The notes beneath the pieces are model-generated. The model was not told where the DNA came from and searched no databases. It saw only the letters and a list, made by a program, of their open reading frames with translations. From positions 1 to 64,000 of the IMG/VR virus record IMGVR_UViG_3300044568_006268: 64,000 nt of DNA, one strand, 5' to 3'. This DNA comes from a virus. The first letter of the stretch is position 1. The number at the start of each line of letters is the position of its first letter. The position numbers and the translations under genes were made by a program. This document shows, piece by piece, positions 12,201 to 20,199 of the stretch.

Positions 12201-13107
12201 ACAATCCAAATTTACCAGTTTTTCGATATATTTTACTCGGTAATAAATTAGATATTTGTGGATCCGGTGCGGTAGAAAAAATATCGGTAATATCAGTTTG
12301 TCTGTACTTACCGAAATTAGGTGCAGTTGCATCTACGTTTTTCCAATATTCTTTAAGTCTAACGTTTTGATATCCATAAAATTTAAGAATATTGATTATC
12401 GCTTTATATGAACCTACATAAGGAAATATATTGTGATATTCAAGTAGAAGTTCTTTTCGTTTTCGATTAATCAATCGCCAATCTGTTCCTTCTTCTTTTA
12501 CTTCAGAAGCATCAAATATAATAGAATCAGAAGGAAGTATATCGTTCCCTAAAGACATTAATAAAGATTTTAACCTTTCGTCTTCGGACTCTCCTTCACC
12601 GTATATTTCTATTTCAGCGAATATTAAATTATTTTCGTCTCTAATATACATGATAGAAGAGAATCCATCTTCTCTACTAGGTTGAAATGCAATATTAATT
12701 TGTAAAGCTTTAGAATTAATCACCGACAAAGATTTCATATCATTAGGCAAGATTGTCATTGATGGATCGTAGTCTAGCTTACCCAAATTTTTATTTTGAA
12801 AATGAACAAATTCAGTATCAGTTATATCGTATATAAAAATTTCTGGTACCGGTAACTTAGGATTGAATCCGGCAGTAATACCTTGATTTCTGAGAGTTGA
12901 ACCATAATTACTATAAGGATATCCGTATTGAGGATATCCAGTGGCAGAATCTACTAACTCTTCTAAAATATATAGCTGTTGATTTTCTATCAGTCCCTCC
13001 GATATAGTGTGCATGTCAATTCGACCTGTCCATTTATCTAAGGTTGGATTATAATCGAAATTGCAATATTCTCCCTTTTTATTAAAAAATTTTAAGTGTT
13101 GGTACAT
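9286..13107 (-). CDS. Giant baseplate wedge protein (gp7/gpI-like position) with PKD-like domains
   Basis: A 1273-residue protein. The N-terminal third includes RKELLLEYHNIFPYVGSYKA (about residues 216-235), which resembles the core of P2 gpI/T4 wedge-type tail proteins. Further on are at least two PKD/Ig-like modules: one around residue 690 ending in YDVELRLWDLFNNQAYTS, and one at the extreme C-terminus (FRGSYSLSLTIEDSNG pattern). Short Thr-Gly-rich loops lie between them. Its start codon overlaps the stop of the 82-residue gene by one base (TAATG). The T4 gp7-like role is inferred from order after the gp25- and gp6-like genes. Confidence 0.6.
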   Translation of the reverse strand: MYQHLKFFNKKGEYCNFDYNPTLDKWTGRIDMHTISEGLIENQQLYILEELVDSATGYPQYGYPYSNYGSTLRNQGITAGFNPKLPVPEIFIYDITDTEFVHFQNKNLGKLDYDPSMTILPNDMKSLSVINSKALQINIAFQPSREDGFSSIMYIRDENNLIFAEIEIYGEGESEDERLKSLLMSLGNDILPSDSIIFDASEVKEEGTDWRLINRKRKELLLEYHNIFPYVGSYKAIINILKFYGYQNVRLKEYWKNVDATAPNFGKYRQTDITDIFSTAPDPQISNLLPSKIYRKTGKFGLFYDITVESGEYDDDGLPIVEEVYTFTPEEVLTKIFALKKKLIQYFLPINTQIVDITGEAIFFAQYKINNVISRNRIDSISMGIHPKYEVYPSEKGYIQDLRALQFLGAPIGPDVSAAGYSNYLVWRFHVNSNIITNANQAISTEIVYTVGSNSYVGGYDFYFHDPRRSTNDISEEEICARLAKSINNPTYSVYNNQQDIEFIQANVYAYPELDNPGWVRIVSRGPVPGATSATAPEISFVCSVLTGFPSTYPSSQLNIPAIISSATGTYGAAGPPVSLYNTAYVGFFEDMNLPVSGLSDDANIPIGFPVILKNKTFDITWDNADANFNQVDSIGSTFSTLYSQFNNSFEVIGWTGSTSIINPITIGVTGFPSNNYPHQFTYSWENIGYMGYHEMQWIISKSEDETPAYRLDTGPKTIYEINEFATNLPYVGKYDVELRLWDLFNNQAYTSNMQQIEVEAKEADFIGWYTKRELDYTFDDIRRQVQNIEATNKVGSGSQWQIPTPNQFLTWDEYASNWDLPLQPNEAIEMAEITGNSLDSIEFYQTMINPIDNPLVDRYPYRFNLIGNIPTWDDAYHLWWDNTGTRITEWKITGTTGIGATSGTIWMTRANSTLNLSNNKYYEVGPTGWTGPTSTTIAGTTGDIAYVASLDTTFVNDGTLWNLVSDELEVVKVNFPIGGNDKDNMISIVDALNTFAPTSKLFKDFIYYYNEEYDATNALIPYVKAASVGFDKYGRHRIGYNNLIGETNSYDTQYFGYLGDIPTHFEIYQIPSGSTGATFTVQYNEGATASYEYVIGATSLSKLVKELNGATAQALPVIGDFVYNMVYGAAGWTGGTGPSSFSEVKIQGVAKRFTEPQTINTTYGTGVKGTWMGRSLIKNPSWNDIRILKYQQELPILTSVNFTYDSSKMVGKTNFTWLLQKDDDTSFEDIYYNNPYFSYMFTLRGSYSLSLTIEDSNGNKKTIKKQELIKIV

Positions 13108-13355
13108 TATAGGTTATATCTTCTATCGTTTTTATCGATGGTGTAATTAAAAAAGAATTGAATTTGTTTTACCGAATCAGTTAATTCTATTAATAACGGA
13201 TCAGTCATTTCCAAGAATTTTGCAATTCTAGGATTGCCATATAGAGCCGGAGAAAGAAATCTAGAAAGTAGACCATTTTTTGCATAGTCATATCCATTAC
13301 CTTCTCGATTCTCTGAGTCTTGAACTATTTTATTATATATCGAATCTTTATACAT
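13107..13355 (-). CDS. Small baseplate-operon protein, unknown
   Basis: An 82-residue protein (MYKDSIYNKIVQDSEN...). It is coupled at both ends: its ATG overlaps the stop of the gp6-like gene by one base, and its stop overlaps the start of the 1273-residue wedge gene by one base. It is mostly helical with a hydrophobic segment near residue 60 (DPLLIELTDSVKQIQFFF). I do not recognise the family. Such tight coupling suggests a stoichiometric partner or chaperone for a wedge protein. Confidence 0.6.
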   Translation of the reverse strand: MYKDSIYNKIVQDSENREGNGYDYAKNGLLSRFLSPALYGNPRIAKFLEMTDPLLIELTDSVKQIQFFFNYTIDKNDRRYNL

Positions 13356-15118
13356 TACTTAAGCGCAGATTTATTTGAGTTCATCATTCGGATCGGTAAT
13401 GATTCTCTGATAACTTCTTTGACCACTAGATTGACGGATGAATATTGATTATAAGATATACCATCTTCGTAATAATTTCCAAAGCGATCATACCAACCTC
13501 CTCTTATTATAGGTTGTTCGTTTAATCCAATCTTAACGTCACCGAAATCATCTAATCCTAAATTTGGATCGTCTCCAGAATTTAGCATTATTTGATTATC
13601 CGTAACAATGGTAATACCTCTAACTTTATCAATTGATGTAACCTTTTGTATATAATATCCATCTATTATAGCTCTTTCGTTAGCTTCAGATACAAAAGAT
13701 AGATTAACCGAATCTACTCCTTTAATGTTTTCAATCAAAGCAATTATATCAGATTTTGGAATTTTATCTCTTCGTTTCACTTTAAGTAAGTAATCTGTTA
13801 ATTTTGTGAGAATTTCTCCTTTTAATGTATTCTGATCTACCGTATCATATATCCTTAAATAAATATTTGTTACGTATTTAGTAATGATCGGATCTACTAT
13901 TTGTAATTCCGTACCCATAATTTGTCTACCGCTCATATCAATAAATTCTATCAGAGCTTGTTTTTCATCGGAGTCTAAATAAAAATTTTGTAGATTTGTA
14001 GTAAAATAATCAGTGTTGTTTGTTAATCTTTTAGCAATATCAGGTATCAAAAATAAATAGACTACATTATCATCTGCAATATAATCGTCATCAAATGTAT
14101 TGTATGCATCAACATATGCATAATTAAATCTTGATAGATAATTGATGTAGTTGTCAGCATTTGCTAATATAAAAGACCTACTCATCTTAGGTGCAATTAA
14201 TTTTGTCAACTCAGGATTTTCTGAATCAGCACCTAAAATTATAGGTTTTTCAATAGATACATTTAATATCGTATTCAAATCAACCTCTTCTCCGGTATTG
14301 CTATATCCTGGATCGTCAAATTTGAATTGTATGTCTGAAGATTTAGAATATATATTGCCTTCAAATCCATCAGTTTTAACATATTGCACATTTATCACAG
14401 AACCTAAAGCTGGTATAGTTCCAAAATCTTCATTTCCAAAATATATGTCTATTCCGCCAGAAATTCCAGTTTTAACTAAGCATTTTTTATCTCCTTTATT
14501 CATATCATATAATGAATCTATGATATCATAAGCTTCACCATTAACCGTGATATAAATTAAATCATTTTCTATCGTACTTTTAGAAATAACAGTAAAAGAT
14601 TGTAATGCTTTACCGGTACCTGTTAAGGTTTGATTTTCTAATTCTCCTTGTATAATTTTTAACGGAGTTATTTCCGTAGAATTTAATGGAATTCTTAAAT
14701 TACCATTTACATTACCTAATTGAACGAAATATTTTTTATTGTTATTAATACAGGTAATCTTAGTTTTATCTAAAATTAGGATATAACTTGCATTTATAGG
14801 TGCATCAGCACCAGGAGCTATTTTAACGTTTATTGTTCCTTGAGAAGAAATAGATCTAGTAGGATTATGTCCAGTCAATCTAGCCCAACCATATATAGAT
14901 CTTTGTTTCGTTGCTGTGTAAATATTTAACTCTACTAAAGAATCTTCTATATAGTAAAATATCAATTGTCCAAATTCTTGGATTACTGCAATAATTTGAC
15001 CAAATGGCGAAGATTTCGATAACACTGAGCCTGCTTGATTGTATGTATCAATCAACCAATTTCTGATCTTTAATTGTATATCATTAAAGGATATTTTATT
15101 TGTTTCTAAAAATTTCAT
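13355..15118 (-). CDS. Baseplate wedge protein, gp6 / baseplate J-like
   Basis: A 587-residue protein from the ATG at 15118 (MKFLETNKISFNDIQLKI). The frame could extend to 15157, but that start would lie inside the preceding gp25-like gene, and 15118 leaves a normal 13-base gap. The N-terminal helical region (FGQLIFYYIEDSLVELN) followed by R..IYGWARLTGHNPTR and a beta domain is the pattern of baseplate J/T4 gp6 proteins. The C-terminal part carries a J-like segment (KLTDYLLKVKRRDKIPKSDI, then IKGVDSVNLSF). In T4, gp6 dimers join neighbouring baseplate wedges. The gp25-like neighbour supports the call. Confidence 0.75.
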   Translation of the reverse strand: MKFLETNKISFNDIQLKIRNWLIDTYNQAGSVLSKSSPFGQIIAVIQEFGQLIFYYIEDSLVELNIYTATKQRSIYGWARLTGHNPTRSISSQGTINVKIAPGADAPINASYILILDKTKITCINNNKKYFVQLGNVNGNLRIPLNSTEITPLKIIQGELENQTLTGTGKALQSFTVISKSTIENDLIYITVNGEAYDIIDSLYDMNKGDKKCLVKTGISGGIDIYFGNEDFGTIPALGSVINVQYVKTDGFEGNIYSKSSDIQFKFDDPGYSNTGEEVDLNTILNVSIEKPIILGADSENPELTKLIAPKMSRSFILANADNYINYLSRFNYAYVDAYNTFDDDYIADDNVVYLFLIPDIAKRLTNNTDYFTTNLQNFYLDSDEKQALIEFIDMSGRQIMGTELQIVDPIITKYVTNIYLRIYDTVDQNTLKGEILTKLTDYLLKVKRRDKIPKSDIIALIENIKGVDSVNLSFVSEANERAIIDGYYIQKVTSIDKVRGITIVTDNQIMLNSGDDPNLGLDDFGDVKIGLNEQPIIRGGWYDRFGNYYEDGISYNQYSSVNLVVKEVIRESLPIRMMNSNKSALK

Positions 15119-15131
15119 TGTTTGTTTTTCT

Positions 15132-15503
15132 TTATGGTTCGACTGCGTAACCAGCAACTTTTGTTCCGTCTATTAATATGTCTAAAATTATAGTGTCCCA
15201 TACTTCTCCTTTTAAGAAGTTAACGTCGACATCTAAATTAATGCCTTTAAATGTTTCTTGATCGATATATTTTAAAAACTGAGTCATCGCATCTTGTTTA
15301 ATATGCGAAGATCCTTTTGATGTCGACCAAATATATGCATCTAAAGATAATCCAAAATCAGGATCGCCTAAAACACTCCCTTTAGGAGTAGTCAAAATCA
15401 TTTCTACTTCCTGCAAAAACATTTCCATTCGATTATTAGTTTCAATTTCATCGGCATCATAATAAGGATATGTGTCCATTTTGAAATATAGGTCTATAGC
15501 CAT
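15132..15503 (-). CDS. Baseplate wedge protein, gp25-like
   Basis: A 123-residue protein of the size and pattern of the gp25/gpW lysozyme-like wedge family. An N-terminal helix (NNRMEMFLQEVEMILTTPKG) is followed by GDPDFGLSLDAYIW, the conserved loop of this family, and a C-terminal beta segment (GEVWDTIILDILIDGTKV). In contractile systems this protein clamps the sheath to the wedge and helps start sheath polymerisation. It is directly followed by the gp6/J-like gene, the usual pairing in contractile-tail clusters. Confidence 0.85.
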   Translation of the reverse strand: MAIDLYFKMDTYPYYDADEIETNNRMEMFLQEVEMILTTPKGSVLGDPDFGLSLDAYIWSTSKGSSHIKQDAMTQFLKYIDQETFKGINLDVDVNFLKGEVWDTIILDILIDGTKVAGYAVEP

Positions 15504-15519
15504 ATTAGTAGTTTATTTA

Positions 15520-16266
15520 TTAAGAACCTCCAGAAGTAAAGAAAAAATCCATTCCTTCTTCTTCTTTTACTTCAGTTTCGATTTTTTCGATTTCTTCTTT
15601 ACCTTCGTCTCGAATCAAATCATAATTAATTTTAATTCCACCGGGTAAATTGAAGTCGAAAGTTCCAAGAATACGAGAAAGTTGAACTTTACATTTAGCA
15701 ACTACATATCGGTAGAATATTTCGTCGTTCATCAAATGTTCTAAAGGTATTTTTGCGTAGCACATTGCAACACAATCTCTATTAGGAGTTTCTCCACCAA
15801 TAAATAGTCTATGCGAGTTTCTATTGTAATTAAAACTAATAGTGTGATTAATTATGTGTGATGCAACATCCATCCAATACATATTTAATGTATAGTACAT
15901 TAAGTTTTCAGTACCTTGTCCTAATGATACAGAATCAGAAAGAAACAATCTTTCAATACCAAAATCCGCAGTACCATCAAAAGACATAGATCTAGCAAAA
16001 TCTTCTTTTAATTTTTTAAGTTGCCAAACCGAAAATACACAATCTGGCATAGTAACAGTTCTATCTGTTTTAAATTGAGTTTGTTTAAATAACTCAGTCG
16101 TAATAAAATAATATCTTTCTTCGACTGCATCTTCGTATTTTTTATAAAACCAATCAGCTGAATATTTTATGATTCTATTTATTTCCGGAATAGGAACCGT
16201 AAATGGTAATGCACAAGCAACAGAAAGTTCTTGTTGTACGTTTGCTATGAATTCATCGTTCGTCAC
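15520..16266 (-). CDS. Putative neck/connector or wedge-associated structural protein
   Basis: A 248-residue protein, helical at the N-terminus (NDEFIANVQQELSVACALPF) with an acidic C-terminal tail rich in Glu and Lys. The pattern of an N-terminal helical domain followed by a beta region and conserved Asp/Arg-rich C-terminus resembles head-tail connector or neck proteins in other phages, but I cannot confirm it. Its ATG overlaps the stop of the preceding 454-residue gene by 4 bases (ATGA). Confidence 0.5.
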   Translation of the reverse strand: MTNDEFIANVQQELSVACALPFTVPIPEINRIIKYSADWFYKKYEDAVEERYYFITTELFKQTQFKTDRTVTMPDCVFSVWQLKKLKEDFARSMSFDGTADFGIERLFLSDSVSLGQGTENLMYYTLNMYWMDVASHIINHTISFNYNRNSHRLFIGGETPNRDCVAMCYAKIPLEHLMNDEIFYRYVVAKCKVQLSRILGTFDFNLPGGIKINYDLIRDEGKEEIEKIETEVKEEEGMDFFFTSGGS

Positions 16267-17627
16267 AGTTGGTTAAATTTTTTTGTAGGTATAATGATTT
16301 GGTCTCCGGCAACAACATAACCAGATTTTAGTGGCTGATATTGTATAACTTTTGTATCTTTCGATACATCAGCAAATAAACCTATTTTTCCTTTTTTGAA
16401 AATACCTTTAGTCATTTTGCCATTTAGTACTCCATTCATTCCATCGAACTCGCAATCTATTAAATTAGTAGTTCGATTAGAGAAAGAATTCATTAAATTG
16501 CAATTCGTAACAATAGAATCTAGATATACGTTTGATTGTATAATTGTTGCATTAACAATTTTACAGTCGTAGAAATCCGATCTATGGAAGATACCATTTT
16601 CAATTTCACAACTGATAAATTCAAGACCTTCTATTTCTTTACATTTAATTTTTGCATCTCTAATCTGTATTACTGAAAGTGTTGAATCGTAGTTAATTTC
16701 GAATTCGTTATTAGAAAATTGGCAATTAGTAAATATTGTAAAAAGACGATCTCGGAGTATATTGTAATAAGATTCAAGTACTTTTTGATCTGAAACTAAA
16801 TCTGCGGTAAATTTAACTTTAGGAAAGTTTTTCTTAAACAGAGCATAGTCTAAATAAGATTGTCTAATCTTTTCTTTTACGGAAATAGCCTTTTCAAAAG
16901 CCTTAAGATTTTCTTTTGTAAATGATTTATTTATTACGCAATCCCATGAAGTAACAATAAATTGATTGATAGTATCTAGAACAAGACCTACTTTAGATTG
17001 ATAACCGGAACCTCCAATATATTGCATTCTCAAAAATCCTTGATTAAGGGTTTCGAAATTAATGCCACAATTTTGAGTAGATGGAATATCATAAACTCTT
17101 GGATCTACGGCTTCTGCCTCTCTCGGTATAAATTTTTGGGTTGGTTCGAATCTTATTATTGATTGCGAATTAAACGAATCCTTCCTAGAAGGAAACGCTT
17201 TATAGACTTTCTCTTCGTCAAACTCTAATATAAATTTAAGTTTGTCAATATTGTCTATTTTTGTAGCAGTTGAAAAAAGAGTTCCTTTAAAAGGTCCTTT
17301 CTCTTCGTCTAAAAATTTTAGATCTACGAAGAAATTGTCGTTTCTTCCAGTAGAACCATTTCGTTCAATCCATTTTAATAAATCGATAGTAATTAATCTA
17401 GCATCTCTACATAACATAAAGCTAGTAGAAAAATGATACACACCATCTTCTGATCTTTTTAATTGGAAATTATACGAAGAAGCTTCATTTGGAGAAATCT
17501 TCGTCTTAAGTAATTTAGACAATTCGGAAACTGCTGATTTAGGCTCTTTAGTAGATTCAAAATCAGCAGTTATGCGAATTAAAGATTTTTCAAATAAAGC
17601 TGTTAAATTGTAGGAGTTGAAATTCAT
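16263..17627 (-). CDS. Structural protein with C-terminal pentapeptide-like/beta-helix repeats
   Basis: A 454-residue protein. The N-terminal half is alpha/beta with no family I recognise. From about residue 300, short hydrophobic repeats occur (IEGLEFISCEIENGIFHRSD, then FYDCKIVNATIIQSNVYLDS), each carrying Cys/Asp/Asn turns, as expected for a small right-handed beta-helix or pentapeptide-like solenoid. A TATATAATAAAA sequence lies just upstream of the ATG. It sits between the S1-domain gene and the tail-connector-like gene, so a virion role is inferred. Confidence 0.55.
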   Translation of the reverse strand: MNFNSYNLTALFEKSLIRITADFESTKEPKSAVSELSKLLKTKISPNEASSYNFQLKRSEDGVYHFSTSFMLCRDARLITIDLLKWIERNGSTGRNDNFFVDLKFLDEEKGPFKGTLFSTATKIDNIDKLKFILEFDEEKVYKAFPSRKDSFNSQSIIRFEPTQKFIPREAEAVDPRVYDIPSTQNCGINFETLNQGFLRMQYIGGSGYQSKVGLVLDTINQFIVTSWDCVINKSFTKENLKAFEKAISVKEKIRQSYLDYALFKKNFPKVKFTADLVSDQKVLESYYNILRDRLFTIFTNCQFSNNEFEINYDSTLSVIQIRDAKIKCKEIEGLEFISCEIENGIFHRSDFYDCKIVNATIIQSNVYLDSIVTNCNLMNSFSNRTTNLIDCEFDGMNGVLNGKMTKGIFKKGKIGLFADVSKDTKVIQYQPLKSGYVVAGDQIIIPTKKFNQL

Positions 17628-17638
17628 CTATAGCTTTC

Positions 17639-17650
17639 TTTTATTATATA
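17639..17650 (-). promoter_or_regulatory. Putative late promoter -10-like element (TATATAATAAAA)
   Basis: On the minus strand TATATAATAAAA lies 11 bases before the ATG at 17627. Near-identical copies occur upstream of several other late genes (18860-18873, 25441-25453, 31401-31416, 35087-35100). T4 late promoters use TATAAATA at -10, so a late promoter is plausible. The short distance to the start codon also allows a purely translational (A-rich leader) role. Confidence 0.35.
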
Positions 17651-17660
17651 TTCCAGAAGG

Positions 17661-18824
17661 CTACATAGCAAAATCAACTTTTTTAGATTCTTTATCGATT
17701 CTAGTTATTTTAACGTCAATTTCTTGACCTACTTCTAATTCAATATCTTCTCTTAAATAAGTTTTGTGAAGTAGACCAACTATTTTAGGTTCAATCTCTA
17801 CGAAAGCACCATATCTAACGATCTTTTTAACTCTACCTGTAACTGTTGATGGAACTTTATATCTATCTTCGATATCGTCCCAAGCAGATGGTTGAACTTC
17901 AATAACTTTCTGTGAAAGTACAATTTTATCGTTATCAATAATTTCTTTGATGTAGAATTCAATTGCATCACCTGGTTTAATTTTTTGAGCATCGAAATTA
18001 TCAACATTTTCAGGAAGAATATCGTTTCTACCAATAAGACCAGTTAAGCAACCGTTGAATTCCGCAAATATACCATGACGTGAACATCCAGTTACAAATC
18101 CTTTGTATAAAATACCCATTTGTAACTCTGATATCGTTTGTGGTACTAAAGCCTTTAGATATTCTCTATGAGATACAACAATATAATCTTTCTCTTTTGA
18201 GTAGTTTATAGCAGTAACATAAAGAGATTTACCAATAAGGGCATCAAAATCGATTAATTTGTTCATTCCACCAAGAGAACCTGGCATGAAACATTGAACT
18301 CCGGCGATATTTACAAAATAACCTCCATGGATTAATTCAGTCACAATTCCAAGATAAGCCATTGGTTTTCCTATTGCATCTAATAACTCATCACGTTTCT
18401 TCGAGATAATGTTCTTAGAATAAGAAGCTTGAATGTTATAAACTGAATTAGTGTGGGTTGTACCAACTCGATCAATAATTACTTCAATAGGAAATCCTAC
18501 TTGAATGTATTTAAGGTATTCTGGATTTTCTTTTCTTAGCTCGATCATTGCATCTTCTCTCCAATTGATGTCAATAATTGCATGATCTGCATTAATAGAA
18601 ACTACTGTTCCTTGTACTACTGAACCAGTTTTAGGTTCAACGAAATTAGTAAGAGAACCTTCATAAAGCTCGTATAATTCTTGAGCATAAGGTGCTGAAC
18701 AATAAATTTTAGAAGAATCTCCTGTATGTTTTTTGATTCGTTTATTTATTGTAAGTTTTGTAGGATTTTCAGATTCAAAAGAATCCCAATCAAATTCGCC
18801 ATTTGGCGTTTTTAGTTCTTGCAT
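17661..18824 (-). CDS. Protein with four S1 RNA-binding domains (ribosomal protein S1-like)
   Basis: A 387-residue protein made almost entirely of S1-type OB folds at about residues 67-135, 150-222, 232-305 and 325-387. Each has the G-x-V-x-x-(hydrophobic)...G-x-F-V/A-x-(hydrophobic) core, for example TGRVKKIVRYGAFVEIEP in the last domain. Host S1 has six domains and binds mRNA on the 30S subunit. This shorter version could favour phage mRNAs, which here lack Shine-Dalgarno sequences. Its position inside the tail block is odd. It may be a translation factor expressed late, or a virion-associated RNA-binding protein. Confidence 0.9.
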   Translation of the reverse strand: MQELKTPNGEFDWDSFESENPTKLTINKRIKKHTGDSSKIYCSAPYAQELYELYEGSLTNFVEPKTGSVVQGTVVSINADHAIIDINWREDAMIELRKENPEYLKYIQVGFPIEVIIDRVGTTHTNSVYNIQASYSKNIISKKRDELLDAIGKPMAYLGIVTELIHGGYFVNIAGVQCFMPGSLGGMNKLIDFDALIGKSLYVTAINYSKEKDYIVVSHREYLKALVPQTISELQMGILYKGFVTGCSRHGIFAEFNGCLTGLIGRNDILPENVDNFDAQKIKPGDAIEFYIKEIIDNDKIVLSQKVIEVQPSAWDDIEDRYKVPSTVTGRVKKIVRYGAFVEIEPKIVGLLHKTYLREDIELEVGQEIDVKITRIDKESKKVDFAM

Positions 18825-18859
18825 TTTTTAAATGTTAGAAGGTTAAAGATTATTGTAGT

Positions 18860-18873
18860 ATTTTATTATATAT
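18860..18873 (-). promoter_or_regulatory. Putative late promoter -10-like element (GGATATATAATAAAAT)
   Basis: The minus strand reads GGATATATAATAAAATA about 35-50 bases upstream of the ATG of the S1-domain gene, directly after the stop of the preceding gene. This is the copy with the most convincing leader length for a T4-like late promoter. No experimental start site is known. Confidence 0.4.
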
Positions 18874-18883
18874 CCAAGGCATC

Positions 18884-19297
18884 TTATGAAATTTTGGCCT
18901 TAGGTGAATCTTCAGTAGATTCTCCGGTGTATTCAGTCGAATTTATTTGACTTGCTATGTCTGAAGCAGTAAGAACTGCAGCTGCTGGAGTAGCAGTAGC
19001 AGTAGTATCTGTGGCTGGAGTCGGAGCAGATGGACCTTCAGCAGCAACAGAATTAGCGTTTACTCCTACTTTGATTCCTTGTGGAATCACGATATCTGCT
19101 GATTTTATATAAGCATCAATTGCATCGGCTACTTGATTAGCAAATACTGTAGCTGCTTGTTCTATTGCAACTGGTTGAGGCTTTTCTACGGGATTTTCGG
19201 AAGCCGCATTATTATCTAAAACTGCGATAAATGTTTTCCATCCATCAGCATAAGCTTTTTGAATTTGTTGATTGAACGTTGGTTTGTCTAATGCCAT
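18884..19297 (-). CDS. Small Ala/Thr/Pro-rich structural protein next to tail spike
   Basis: A 137-residue protein. The N-terminal part is helical (QAATVFANQVADAIDAYIKS then DIVIPQGIKV), and the C-terminal part is a low-complexity Ala/Thr/Pro linker. Small proteins of this make-up are common next to the spike gene in contractile-tail clusters. Its ATG overlaps the stop of the spike gene by one base (TAATG). Function unknown; probably a virion component. Confidence 0.6.
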   Translation of the reverse strand: MALDKPTFNQQIQKAYADGWKTFIAVLDNNAASENPVEKPQPVAIEQAATVFANQVADAIDAYIKSADIVIPQGIKVGVNANSVAAEGPSAPTPATDTTATATPAAAVLTASDIASQINSTEYTGESTEDSPKAKIS

Positions 19298-20166
19298 TAT
19301 AAAGTTTTTACGGATTTTTGTGATAATTCTCCTGGAGTCATTTTTTGATTAGGAGGAGATGTAGGAGAACCTAAGTTACCTGTATGTGTATGCTTATTAA
19401 AGAGTGCCATAAATTTTTCACCTAAAACTAAACTTTGAGCAGCACCAGCACCTAATGATATAGATGATGCATGATTGATCGTAACAGAAGCTCCAGATTT
19501 AATGGTTATAGCTCCACCGGATTCGATATCGGTAGTGGCAGATGTCTTCACTAAAGTTTTACCGGAAGTAGTAACTGTAGTATCTCCGGTTATTGTAACA
19601 TTCAATTTAGCATCGCCAATTATATTGATGTTATTTTTATGATAGATGTTCATTGTACCATCATCTAACATTTCTACGATACTTTTTCGCGAATCCGTAT
19701 GTAAAATGATAGATTTATCCGGTCGTATATTAATTTGACTATTCTTATAATCTAACATCAATCCTTTTTGTTCAGTAAAGTAAACCTTTACAAATCCTTC
19801 GGTTATCGTGTCGTAAAGTAAAGAGTGAGCATTTGTATATGAGCCTTTGATTTCGTCTCGAAGTTGATCTGATATATTCTGTAAGAAAAAATACTCAGGA
19901 TGTCCAGTATTTCCACAATCAAATTTAATAGAAACTAAAGAACCTACTTTAGGTACAGAATAAAAACCACCACCAGTATCTGATCCACCAGTATGATTAT
20001 TTCCTGGATATGCCCACGGTATATCGGCAGTTGGAATTTCATCAAATTTCCCAAAAACTTTAACTTTAATTCGACCCATTTTCTGTGGATCTGCCACATC
20101 CATAACTTCTCCTAACCACGTAGTAGATAGTAAGTCATCAGCGTATGCATTTTGGTCATTTATCAT
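19297..20166 (-). CDS. Baseplate spike protein, gp5/gpV-like (OB fold plus beta-helix)
   Basis: A 289-residue protein. Residues about 15-100 form the gpV/VgrG/gp5 OB fold: WLGEVMDVADPQKMGRIKVKV, then DIPWAYPG and GSLVSIKF. Residues about 150-240 are an intertwined-beta-helix repeat region (TITGDTTVTTSGKTLVKTSA), and the C-terminus has the HTHTG...PTSPP pattern often seen at the end of spike proteins. There is no lysozyme domain, unlike T4 gp5. It should form the trimeric needle that pierces the outer membrane. The neighbouring hub-like gene supports this. Confidence 0.88.
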   Translation of the reverse strand: MINDQNAYADDLLSTTWLGEVMDVADPQKMGRIKVKVFGKFDEIPTADIPWAYPGNNHTGGSDTGGGFYSVPKVGSLVSIKFDCGNTGHPEYFFLQNISDQLRDEIKGSYTNAHSLLYDTITEGFVKVYFTEQKGLMLDYKNSQINIRPDKSIILHTDSRKSIVEMLDDGTMNIYHKNNINIIGDAKLNVTITGDTTVTTSGKTLVKTSATTDIESGGAITIKSGASVTINHASSISLGAGAAQSLVLGEKFMALFNKHTHTGNLGSPTSPPNQKMTPGELSQKSVKTL

Positions 20167-20199
20167 ATCTTATTATATGAGGTTTAAATTGTTTTGTTT

